A stretch of 64,000 bases of DNA from Macropodus opercularis (taxonomy: Eukaryota > Chordata > Actinopteri > Anabantiformes > Osphronemidae), in assembly GCA_030770545.1 (NCBI GenBank), contig CM061106.1:2382001-2446000 (forward strand), written 5' to 3'. Below the pieces are notes generated by a model, which had not been told where the DNA came from, did no database searches, and saw only the letters and a program-made list of their open reading frames with translations. The position numbers and the translations under genes were made by a program. Shown in pieces: positions 1-10,765 of this stretch. Position 1 is the first letter of the stretch. Each line of letters opens with the position of its first letter.

Positions 1-300
1 GTAAGTAAGACACACTTTTCTTTGTACTCCTCACCTGGTTTCTGCCACACACGCCTGACAGCATCTGAACCAAATAAATTTGATCCTGGTCTCATCAGAC
101 CACAGGACATGGTTCCAGTAATCCATGTCCTAAGTCTGCTTTTCTTCTTGGAAGAGGCTTCCTTCTGGGACGACAGCCCTGCAGACCAATGTGATGTAGT
201 GTGTGGTGTATGGTCTGAGCACTGACAGGCTGACCCCCCACACCTTTAACCTCTGCAGCAATGCTGACAGCGCTCATACGTCTGTTTCAACCTCTGGATA
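1..300 (-). mobile_element. Tc1-like transposase relic
   Basis: Read on the minus strand, this stretch encodes a piece of a Tc1/mariner transposase. It includes the GQPVSAQTIHHTLHHIGLQG region that joins the DNA-binding and catalytic parts. Nearer position 1, in shifted frames, come segments resembling the catalytic WSDET...LFGSDAV and VW-KPGEEYK motifs. The reading frame is broken by at least one shift and the relic runs off the left edge, so it is dead. It lies in the intron directly before the zinc-finger exon. The family call is firm; the exact right end is approximate. Confidence 0.8.
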
Positions 301-352
301 TGACGCTGAGCACATGCACTCATTTTCTCCTCTTCTATATCTTTCACTGTAG

Positions 353-1318
353 AAACCCAGAGGAAGAAGGACTTCAAGGCTGCATCTCTGTCAGCAATGT
401 GACCAAGCCTTCACCAGACCATCAGAGCTAAAGAAGCATCAGAAGGTTCACTCTGTAGAGAAACCATACAGCTGTGACCAGTGTGGAAAAGCTTTCACTA
501 CAAGAAGTAAACTAAAGACCCATCAGCAGATTCATACAGGAGAAAGACCGTACACCTGCAACGAATGTGGAGCAGCTTTCCACAAGCCAGGCTCTCTGAA
601 ACTCCACTGTCGTATTCACACTGGAGAGAAACCTCACTCTTGTGATCAGTGCGGAAAAGCGTTCTGTCACCGCAGTCACTTACTGAGACATCAACGGGTT
701 CACACTGGAGAGAAACCTCACTCATGTGAACAGTGTGGAAAGGCCTTCTCTTTGCCCAGTACCTTAAAAATACACCTTCGTATTCACACTGGAGAGAAAC
801 CTTACTCTTGTGAACAGTGTGGGAAAGCGTTCTCACATCACAGTCACTTAGTGAGTCACCACCGGGTTCACAGTGGAGAGAAACCTCACTCTTGTGATCA
901 GTGCGGAAAAGCGTTCTGTAACCGCAGTCACTTACTGAGGCATCAACGGGTTCACACTGGAGAGAAACCTTACTGGTGTGAACAGTGTGGAAAGGCCTTC
1001 TCTTTGCTCAGTAACTTAAAAACACACCAACATATTCACACTGGAGAGAAACCTTACTCTTGTGAACAGTGTGGGAAAGCGTTCTCACATCACAGTCACT
1101 TAGTGAGCCACCGCCGGCTTCACACTGGAGAGAAACCTCACTGGTGCGAGAAGTGTGGAAAAGCGTTCACTCGGCTCAGCAGCTTACTGACACATAAACG
1201 GGTTCACACTGGAGAGAAACCTTACTGGTGTGAACAGTGTGGAAAATCGTTTTCTTATTCCTCCAGTCTAAACACCCACCAATGTATTCATATTGGAGAA
1301 GACCCTAATTCATGTTAA
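353..1318 (+). CDS. C2H2 zinc-finger protein, last coding exon (11 fingers)
   Basis: The exon begins after a pyrimidine tract and AG at 351-352 and stays open to TAA at 1316-1318. It encodes 11 consecutive C2H2 fingers of the C-x2-C-x12-H-x3-H type, joined by TGEKP-type linkers (the first linker is SVEKP, the third TGERP). Such proteins usually bind DNA in the nucleus and regulate transcription. Upstream coding exons, including any KRAB, BTB or FAX-type domain, lie left of the window, so the gene is partial and cannot be named. Fingers 4-6 and 7-9 form a repeated three-finger unit of 252 bases, showing internal duplication. The stop falls inside what was a twelfth finger: in-frame codons after it still spell GKPF...HQRIH. 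The array ends only about 0.8 kb before a poly(A) signal. Confidence 0.9.
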   Translation, partial: KPRGRRTSRLHLCQQCDQAFTRPSELKKHQKVHSVEKPYSCDQCGKAFTTRSKLKTHQQIHTGERPYTCNECGAAFHKPGSLKLHCRIHTGEKPHSCDQCGKAFCHRSHLLRHQRVHTGEKPHSCEQCGKAFSLPSTLKIHLRIHTGEKPYSCEQCGKAFSHHSHLVSHHRVHSGEKPHSCDQCGKAFCNRSHLLRHQRVHTGEKPYWCEQCGKAFSLLSNLKTHQHIHTGEKPYSCEQCGKAFSHHSHLVSHRRLHTGEKPHWCEKCGKAFTRLSSLLTHKRVHTGEKPYWCEQCGKSFSYSSSLNTHQCIHIGEDPNSC

Positions 1319-2110
1319 AGTTATGGTAAACCCTTCTCTACCTCCTCCATCCCAAAATGCCACCAGCGTATTCACACTGCATAGAAACTTTCAAACAGTG
1401 GAAAGACATCTGCTAACATCATATCCAGCAGCACAGCATCAACAGTTTCAGACTAGAGGTTAATCTTAGTTATGAAGAAAGTAAGATGCTTTGCCTTAAA
1501 TGAAATTGCCATTTTGCAGAAAACCTGTGTTTCTCAATGATAATGTTTCTTTTTCACTCTAGTAAATATAATTTGACTTTTAGGACTACATTCGTAAGTC
1601 TGTTTGATTTTCTCAACAATTGTTTGTATAAAAAATGTTTTTTCTGAAAGTGACTGAAAATCAGACGTGACTTTTGGCTCGTGTTTCAACAGCAGTACAG
1701 TAATATTCAGCTATGTCACGGTTCACCTATCGCTCCCTCGCTATAATACAGGTTGTTGTATGGGACATATGAATATTTTTTTGCAGACATTCTCTGTATA
1801 TCGTGGGAATCCTACGCATTTCATCAGTTGCTATGGACTCAGACAAAGTCTTGTGTATCATGAGATGAAAAACAAGACATGATGCTCAAACCCACAGCCA
1901 ATCAGAGCTTTTCATGCTCTCTTCATTCTAACTGGCTGTTGCTAGCACATCTCAGATAAAATGTCTGGGAAGTTCTGAGCCAGTATATATGGACATTTAA
2001 TGTTTAATGACAGTCATTGCATGTAAATTAAATATGCTCTGGATAATATGTTAGTTTTTATGAGTGATTTAAATTATGTATAAACCATTAAAGACTCATT
2101 TCACAATAAA
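1319..2110 (+). other. 3' UTR with decayed twelfth finger and poly(A) signal
   Basis: Bases 1319-1383 still read as a worn finger in the frame of the preceding exon, ending at a second in-frame stop. The rest is AT-rich and non-coding. An AATAAA at 2105-2110 is the best poly(A) signal for the zinc-finger gene. I see no other gene here. Confidence 0.6.
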
Positions 2111-2405
2111 GAGTTTCTTCCTCAGCTAATTTGCTGGATGTTGGATTATTGAGGGGAAGGAAGCGTCTGAGCTGCAGACTCTCGTCTTGTTGGTACATTT
2201 TATTCTTTCTAGGTATGAATGCAGTTAATTGAGATGAAATTAAACTGCTGCTCTGCTACAGTTTATCATCTCTGGATTATGTCCAGTACATTAAAATGTA
2301 AATATGCAGCACTGCTATTTAGCGATGGGGAAAGAAATGCAAATAAATATGCAAAGTGAAACCATGCAGCTTAGCTTAAGGTGGAACAGTTTACTATTAA
2401 GCAGA

Positions 2406-2479
2406 TTCCATGGTAACCATCAGTGACCTCTGACCTTTACGTTAAAGCGAAGCAACTTTGAGCTGTTTCACAGAATATG
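2406..2479 (+). repeat. Dispersed repeat, copy 1
   Basis: About 74 bases beginning TTCCATGGTAACCATCAGTG match 17736-17808 in the same orientation with scattered substitutions. It is a shared interspersed repeat of unknown class. The surrounding stretch 2116-2787 holds no recognisable gene. Confidence 0.6.
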
Positions 2480-2787
2480 TTTATGTATATCGTGTTGAGT
2501 TTATAGCAAATTAATCTTTTCAGCTTTACGTCTCTCTTCTAAAATCTCTCTTGACATTTACTTGTAAATGTGATGCAAACACCGGAGTGAACTAGTAAGT
2601 TGAGGCTTCTGTGTAACAGCACCAACCAGTGGAAGGTTGTGGTGATGACAGGAAAGTTCCTGAAGCTGCTCCATGTAGACTAGAAAAGCTGGGACAGACC
2701 CACTGCTGAGACACAAAGCAACACAGAGACATAGAGGTGAACAGACGCTGAACATTGTTCCATCCCAGCACTAAACACACTCTGAAC

Positions 2788-3273
2788 ACGCCGTGCTCTC
2801 ATGGATTCAGCTCTGCCCTCAGTCCCTTCATGGACGTCTGCTGTCCTGGACACAGTCTGTGGCCAGAGGTCAGACCTCTGCTCTACCAGCAGCATCTACT
2901 GCACAGAAACCTCCAGACTTCAACACCAGATCCTGGAGGAGACGGAGCCTTTCCACAGCAGTGTGGCCCTGCAGCCAGTCTCCTACCAGCTGGAGGAAGA
3001 GGGACAGACAGAGCAGCTGTCTGTCAGGCAGGTGGGCAGGAAGCTGACAGAGAAGAAGCAGGAGGACGGGAAAGACTCCTACTCTGCCAGACTGCAGGAG
3101 TTCAGACAGGAGTTGGATCTGCCTGAAGGACTGAACCCTGAAGCCGTCAGCTGCTCCACGGATCCAGACGGGAAGCTCCACATCCAGGCAGCCAAAGCTC
3201 CAAGTGTAGAGGAGGCTGAGAGAGAGGAGCTCAGAGAAAACACACAGAAGCAGCAGCTCACAGCATCAACCTG
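2788..3273 (+). pseudogene. Hsp30-type small heat-shock protein pseudogene
   Basis: The first frame (from 2788) resembles the fish Hsp30 N-terminus: CSHGFSSALSPFMD, then SLWPEVRPLL. After a frameshift near 2900 the second frame continues with SSVALQPVSYQLEEEG, SVRQVGRKL, LQEFRQELDLPEG and the C-terminal KLHIQAAKAPSVEEAERE. These are parts of the alpha-crystallin chaperone domain. Three lesions mark it as dead: the expected start codon is ACG (2788-2790), the frame shifts between the two halves, and about 15 residues are missing between QLEEEG and QLSVRQ, where the start of the domain should be. Hsp30 genes are usually intronless, so this may be a decayed tandem copy rather than a processed one. 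An AATAAA occurs at about 3520. Confidence 0.8.
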
Positions 3274-4079
3274 ATCACAGTGATGATGGACCAATCACAG
3301 CAACGTTTGGTTTGTAGGAAGGTGAACTCACGTCCTCAGAGGCTTTGACATGTTTGTGTTATAGGTAAATCTGAAGCAGCTTCATTAAATGTGTCTCAGT
3401 AAAACTTTAAGTAACTGCTCCTTGACTTTATATTTGTTTACTGTGTCCTGATGTTTTCTTCCATTGAAACAGTTGCTGCATAAAGGAAATATGAGCAAAC
3501 ACAGATTTGGTTTTCTGGGTTTAATAAAATGCTTCTATTAACACGTTTCTGTGTGGACACACGTCTGAATATTTTCATTCCACTTATGCTGAATCAACGT
3601 GACTGAGATGAGACGATCTGTCAGCAGACAGAATAGAAGACACATCATCTCTGTCTGGGTTGACTTAGTGTTTATTTTTATTGTTTTTAAACTTTTACTG
3701 AAAGAATTTGATGAATATTAATCTTTTCATTCTGAACCTTTTGCTCATTATAAATACCTGCAATAAAGGCATTTTGTAAAGCAGAGTTGTGTGGAGTTTA
3801 TTTATTTAAAGTGCGTCTGTATGCAACCATGAAACTGAATGAATGACCAAAAGAGAAAAGAAATTACACATAAATTCCCATTTAATGACCTTATTTCAGT
3901 AGGTCTACATTTCAACATTAAGATCGATAAAGACGTCTCCATATCCTGCAGTCGATCCTCAACAATAACACACATTTCTAGTCTAATGTGCCTAAACGCC
4001 GCTTTTTGTCAACCAGTATGTAGCCTGAGACGCCTTAAGCCATGTGTGTCATTCGTTTCTAATTCTTTCTTGCTTTGCT
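3274..4079. other. Intergenic, no gene seen
   Basis: AT-rich sequence with two AATAAA motifs (about 3520 and 3763). Short open frames here, including 3839-4081, resemble nothing I know. Confidence 0.4.
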
Positions 4080-4400
4080 GAGCAGTTAAGTGCAACGTTC
4101 AACTCGGATGCTGGACAGGTGGAGGCTGAAATGATAACATTGCATGAGCTGCACCTCAAAGCCTGCCAGGCTGCACCAGACGTTTGGTGCCTTGTTGACA
4201 CAGAGTCCAGTGGTGTCTGCACAGCAGCTATGAAGGCTGTCGACCTATTAGGTTCAACCTGGCTGAGAATCGACATTTTCTGACATAAACTCCATCAAGA
4301 ACAAACACAGAACACGCCTCCCTGATGCACATCTGAAAGGCTCACGTTACACAAACCAGACCAGCAACACCAGTCCTCCACTAACTAAGAAACCGATGCC
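4080..4400 (+). mobile_element. hAT-family transposase C-terminal relic
   Basis: The first frame (to 4280) reads like the hAT dimerisation region found in ZBED5/GTF2IRD2-type domesticated proteins. After a frameshift near 4277, at the place where such proteins have SAFS-x-MNxIKNKxRxRL, the text continues as FSDINSIKNKHRTRL and DAHLKG. The frameshift and the lack of other hAT domains show a dead fragment. The family call comes from the order of short motifs. Confidence 0.6.
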
Positions 4401-5529
4401 AGACGTTGGCAGACAGAGGTGGCAACATGGCAGGACCACGGCAAAGCTGGAACCAAATACTGAAGACGTGTTTAATTTAAAAGTGTGTTCATGACATGAA
4501 CAGTTATAACTTTATTAAAACTGCAGCAGATTTGGTCATTAGTTCTAAATGTGAAGATTTACTTTGGAAAATTTGGAAGTGGATTTTTCTAACATTCCAT
4601 AATTGATAACATTTTGAAACATGGTGCACCATAGTTCGTGGTTAGTTAAAGGGTTTGTCAGTGGTGAACATGGGACGTTTTTCCTATGAAATGTAGTGAA
4701 AATGTAACAACTACTGAGATTAATAGAAATAAAATGCTGAGTATCGATATCTGTTTCCCACCTCATTGTTGATAATTATGGTGAGAAATCACTGAGGTGA
4801 TCAGTGTCTTCACATAGATGAGTATCATTAACTATTATTAATAATGTATAACTCTGTTATTTCAGAAGAGTGTATCAAACTGGTAGCCCTTCATACGACT
4901 CAGTACCCATGAAGTAGCTCTAAGATTCAAAAATGTTGGTGACCCTGCTCTAGAAACTAGACTGAGTAGAGCCTCACATGGAAATGATGGAAATAAACTT
5001 GGTCAATCACAATAAAGCACGTAGTGATTCTCATCAAATTACAATGATATGAGCAGAAACCTGCATAAAACTAAGCCTGGGGATAATTAACATAGCAATA
5101 AAAAATGACATTAAATAAACACGTGACCAAGAGACAACATTTAATCAGTTTAATGCAGGATGATTAAAATGAGGCAACATATTGACAGAAAACATTAATT
5201 TCTAACAGAACAGGCAGCTAAACTAAAAGATGAATCACTAGAACCAACTCACAGAATAAATGAACCAGACACAACCACTAAGTGAAGATTGAACTGACCA
5301 GAAACGTGTGAGCACAGAAAACACTACACACACGTCACTGACCAAGCAACTGAATCGAACACATCACCAGTTAAAATGAGCCAGAGAATCAACCTGTGGA
5401 GAAACAAGCCAGTGACATCAGCCCAGAACTAAAGACCTGAGAAACCAGCCTCATCCCAAGAGGCTTCATTTATACGTCTGCATGTTGGTGTTGTTTCAGC
5501 TCCACAAGCCTGTTTTCTGTAAATATCTA
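4401..5529. other. Intergenic, no gene seen
   Basis: AT-rich, without a convincing open frame, RNA gene or repeat I can name. Confidence 0.4.
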
Positions 5530-5535
5530 TTTATT
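5530..5535 (-). terminator. Poly(A) signal of the SRCR-Ig gene
   Basis: AATAAA on the minus strand, about 175 bases beyond the stop codon of the receptor gene. It is the nearest canonical signal. Confidence 0.5.
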
Positions 5536-5710
5536 GCTTCTAGTATTAGACGTATGTTTTATGTCCATGTGTCTCATTAATTCACTGCAGCGAAGCCCTT
5601 TTATCCAAGACAAACCTCCAAAGGCAGACGAGTAAAGAAGCGTGAAGCAAACGAAGCAGACGTCTGGACGACAGCCTCATTATTTAAAGGCAGCGTCAGG
5701 ACCACATGAC

Positions 5711-5854
5711 TCAAACCCCTCTGGACGTGAGGTGAACTCCTTGGAGGTCGTCCTCTGCTCCCCGAGCTCCTTCCCCTTCAGCTGCACCAACACCCAGCGG
5801 GTAGTTCACCAGCTCAATGTCCTCCTGTCTGCTGGGTGTCTGCCCCCTGGTGGC
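5711..5854 (-). CDS. SRCR-Ig gene exon 10, cytoplasmic tail
   Basis: Begins after a CTCCAG acceptor and encodes an acidic, glycine-rich tail of 47 residues containing EDIELVNYPLG, then the stop. I see no ITAM or ITIM, so signalling through the tail is not shown. Confidence 0.75.
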   Translation of the reverse strand, partial: ATRGQTPSRQEDIELVNYPLGVGAAEGEGARGAEDDLQGVHLTSRGV

Positions 5855-8800
5855 CTGGAGAGACATGACAGCACAGAGGTGACTTCCTGCTTCCTGCTCT
5901 GCTCCGTCCAATCAGCACAGAGTGCAGCACAGGTGTTTCAGTACCTGACAGTAGAAGTAAAGGGCAGCGCTGAGCAGCAGCAGAGTCAGAGGCAGGACGA
6001 CCACTTTGAGGTGAACCACTGTTGGATCTGATCAAACACGTCCACAGTCATCACGAGTCCAACAGACTAAACACAGACTGGACTGAGCTGACGCTGCTGT
6101 TTGATTCTTAACCCTTTAGCTTCATCACCTCAGGTGTTTACTGTCCTACTGCTCTGTCGTCTCCTCTCCTGCCTGTTTTCCTGTTAATCTTTCTGAAGCT
6201 GCAGTTAAACAGTCAGAGACATTTAAGGTTCTCAGTTTCAACTTACCTGAGACACTGACAAACTGTTGATGGCTCTCAGAGGAGAAGTGATGGGAGAAAA
6301 CCTGCACCTGATAAACACAGGTGTAGTTTCCCTGGTGGGCGGGCTCTGCAACAGGAAACAGGAAGTGGGCAGAGTGATTGACAGCTGGCTGGGTGTAGGT
6401 GTGTTCTGCATTAGAGGAGGTGATGGTGAGCTGGAAGGAGCCTCCTGGGTACTGTGGCTGGATGGAGCAGCTGATTGTGAAGCTGGAACCTCTGAATACC
6501 TGGAACCCCTGCTGACGGGCCTGGGAGACCCCGCCCACAGAGGAAACAGAGATGATTGGCTGAAACAGCAGGTCTGTAAACAGAGATGATGAAAGCTTTT
6601 CAATGAAATTATGTGTATGTGTGATGTCACTAACAGGATGCTCCTCCTTCAAGTGAAGGTCAGAATCAATCAGTCCAATCTTTTCCTGTAACAAAGTACA
6701 GATCTGTCTAAGGTCAGAGATGATGTCACTGATGAGCTCACCTGAGCAGGTGAGGTTCAGGGTGAAAGGAAGGTAATCTGATGTTACACACTCCCTCAGA
6801 GCAGATCCAGACTGAACACAGTCAGATCTGATCCTCCACACAGGTCTACCCAAGGACTTTTTTCTCTTTCCCACAGAAACAGCAGAACCACAGTCCAGCT
6901 CTCTACAGACAACAGCTGCTTCCTTCAGGGTCCAGTCAGATCCAAACACTGGTTTCCAGTCTCCTCCATATTTCACCTCCGGTTCACCTGCACAGTGACT
7001 GTCTCCTCCCACCAACCTGACAGGTTCTGAACAGAAAGTAGACCGTCATCAGTCAAACATCATAGTGACCTTCACTAGAGCAGAAATGAACCAAATCCAA
7101 GCTGCAGCTCCTCGTCTACCTGAGCAGGTGAGTCCAACAGCTTTGCCAGGTGAGCAGGTGGTTCTAGCTGAGTCTGAGCTTCCACAGTCCAGCAGAGCAG
7201 ACTCGTTGCCTCCACACTGGAACTCTGTGGACCACGCTGGAGCCTCCACTTCTCCATAGAGCCCCCCCTGGAGGGCTGAAGGAGCCCCACAGCCAAGCTG
7301 CCTACAGACCACCTCTGCATCCTGCTGGTCAAAGTCAGCTTCACACACTGAGGACCAGCGCTGGTTGGACCAGACCTCCAGTCTGCCTGAACACAGACCA
7401 GGACCATCCAGCAGCCTGACAGAGTCTGGAGAGAAGAGACAAAGAGAAGAGACAGCAGACGCTCAGTGAAGAGATGTCCTGAAACAAACTGGACTCAAAA
7501 CCAACATCAGTCCATCATCCACAGTAGAACCACACACTCTAACAGCACAGTCACATTTCACACGTCTGACGTCCTGAAGGTTCACTGAGCAGTAGCAGGT
7601 TCATGTTCAGGGATGGTTCTGATAATCACAGCATGTAGGGTCAGACCATTCCTATGTCTGGTTCTGGTTGTGTACATTGTTCAGTAGCTCTGATCAGAAG
7701 GGAGTCGTTGGACCAGGTTGTGTTCAGGGTCTGGACTTTACAGGTTCTGACCCAAGATGTTCATCTTCTGCCGACGTTGTTGTTCTGACTGGACCAGGGG
7801 CAGCAACCATGATGACGATGATGAGACTGACCACATCCACTGAGAACACGACCCGACTGTGGTCCAGCTTAGACTGGGCTCATTTCAATGAGTGTGGTTC
7901 TGGATGGTTTTGAGCCTATTCTCAAATTACGGTTAGTTTAACTAACACATTGTCCAAAACACTGGTTAAATCAGAGAAGAATGTGGCAGCAGAAAAACAC
8001 CCATGTTCATAAAGCGAGCAAGAGAGCGAAGGGGAAGACGGACAACAGATGACGGGGAACCTGAAAATAAGTAAAGCAGATAAAAAAAGACGATCCTGAC
8101 AGGTCGATTGCTTTCCATGACAACCCTCAACTTCCTTCTGATAGTAAGACACTGGGCCGATGTCAGATTGGAGAAATTCACCAAGTTCACTTCTGGACCG
8201 ATTGTCCTGTCTGTGGACTTCCCTGTTTATATGACTCAACCTGGTCTTGACCAAGAACCTTTGACCCTGAGCCCAACTCTCAGCCTGACCCGGTACCACT
8301 GTCCTCAGACGTCTCTTATCCTCCGAGTCCTGGTCCACTTTCTGGAGAAAGGCATTTTGTCATTGCAGCTCCCTGGAGGGAAGTTACCTGGTAAATGTAG
8401 TGATAGTGTTTTTTCCCACACTCTCCTGTAACCAACACCCCCACACTCACACACACAGCTGCTTAAACCATTGATTTGTTTCACCTGAACAGGTCAAACT
8501 CAGGGTGGAAGAGGAAGAGGACTTTGTGGATGTTACACACTCCCTCACAGCAGATCCAGACTGAACACAGTCAGACCTGATCCTCCACACAGGTCTCTCT
8601 GAGGACTCTTTTCTCTCTTCCACCGAAACAGCAGAACCACAGTCCAGCTCTCTACAGACAACAGCTGCTTTCTGAAGGGTCCAGTCAGATCCATCCACTG
8701 GTTTCCAGGCTCCTCCATGTTTCAGCGCCAATCCACCTGCACAGCGACTGTCTCCTCCCACCAACCTGACAGGTTCTGAACAGAAAGCAGAGCATCATTA

Positions 8801-10730
8801 GTCAAACATCATAGTGACCTACACTAGAGCAGAAATGAACCAAATCCAAGCTGCAGCTCCTCGTCTACCTGAGCAGGTGAGTCCAGCAGCTTTGCCAGGT
8901 GAGCAGGTGGTTCTAGCTGAGTCCGAGCTTCTACAGTCTAGCAGAGCAGACTCGTGGCCTCCACACTGGAACTCTGTGGACCACGCTGGAGCCTCCACTT
9001 CTCCATAGAGCCCCCCCTGGAGGGCTGAAGGAGCCCCACAGCCAAGCTCCCTACAGACCACCTCTGCATCCTGCTGGTCAAAGTCAGCTTCACACACTGA
9101 GGACCAGCGCTGGTTGGACCAGACCTCCAGTCTGCCTGAACACAGACCAGGACCATCCAGCAGCCTGACAGAGTCTGGAGAGAAGAGACAAAGAGAGAAG
9201 AGACAGCAGACGCTCAGTGAAGAGATGAAACAAACTGGACTCAGAACCAACATCAGTCCATCATCCACAGCAGAACCACACACTGTAACAGAACATTCAC
9301 ATTTCATATGTCTGATGTCCTGAAGATTTACTGAGCAGCGGCAGGTTCATGTTCAGGTCTGATAATCACAGCATGAGGCTAAACGATGGGCTCATGAGAC
9401 AGAGGCTGCAGATTCTCTACCTGCTGTGAAACCACAGGGCATGATGGGAAACACCAGGCTCTGACCTGATCCAGGATCAGATCAGATCTGCACAGATATT
9501 CTAGTCCAGACAGTAAATGTCTGACAGGTAATAAAGACAACATGTGTCTGAGTGTTTCTACGTGACCTGATGACGTCACTGATGAGCTCACCTGAGCAGA
9601 TGAGGTTCAGGATGAAGGAAGAGTCAAATGATGTTACACACTCCCTCAGAGCAGATCCAGACTGAACACAGTTAGACCTGATCCTCCACACAGGTCTGAC
9701 TGAGGACTTTCTTCTCCTTCCTACAGTAACAGCAGAACCACAGTCCAGCTCTCTACAGACAACAGCTGCTTCCTTCAGTATCCAGTTAGATCCATCCACT
9801 GGTTTCCAGTCTCCTCCATGTTTCAGCTCCACTTCACCTGCACAGCGACTGTCTCCTCCCACCAACCTGAACTCATCAGGTTCTGAACAGAAAGCAGAGC
9901 GTCATCAGTAAAAGGTGACATTTGATTGACAGGTGACTGATTCTGATTCTTTTTGTCGTCACCTGTTGACGTGTGGTTTCCTTCAGCCTGGACTCCTGAC
10001 GAGGAAATCAGAGAACAGACGTCAGTGCAGAGCAGCCTCTGATTGGACCACGGCTCTGAACAGAACCAGCACAGTTTAATGTGTGTGTGACACGTGTTTA
10101 GGTGTTGGCAGGTCCTATAAGGATGAAACAAAGATGTCCCTTCACTAAACACCGAAGCCAAAATACTAGAGGACATGACACGAAAAGGGATCAGCTGAAC
10201 CTGACACATGACAGCTGGTCACTGCTGCTAGGAGTGAGATGAAGGCATGTGAGTGAGCAGAGCAGCCTGTGTGGTGGCGACGTGTGGAGCATCCACATCC
10301 TGGAGATGCTGCAAATCTCACCCACTGGACATTCTACACGTCAAACTGGCGAGTTTAGGGCAAAGGAGCAGACCAGACTTTTATTTAGCCACTAGACTCC
10401 GAATAAAATGACTCACATTTCAAAACACAACTGGGCCCAACACTGAGGCAGTGACCAGACTGACTGACGACGTAGAGAAGCCACGAGCACGACCCACAAA
10501 CTTACCAACAGAACTCATTTAATAGAGGGAGAAACAAGAGAAACAGACAGGAACATAACAAAAACTCAATTAACTTAATAACACTAAACCACAAGAATGG
10601 CTGCAAACGTATTGACACAGAAAATGACAAAGTCTTAACTAAAGAACCAGATAAAGACACGTGGATAATTTCACAGACGCTTCCTGTGGAGGAGGCTGAG
10701 ACACAGCTGGACTCGTCTTCTGGACCCAAG

Positions 10731-10765
<35 letters not shown>

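Noticed and set aside
2558..2895. Minus-strand frames opposite the Hsp30 relic
   Set aside because: They are antisense to recognisable Hsp30 sequence and have no homology of their own.
7922..8431. Overlapping frames on both strands inside the SRCR-Ig gene
   Set aside because: They lie in an intron between two exons that join in frame, and show no recognisable domain.
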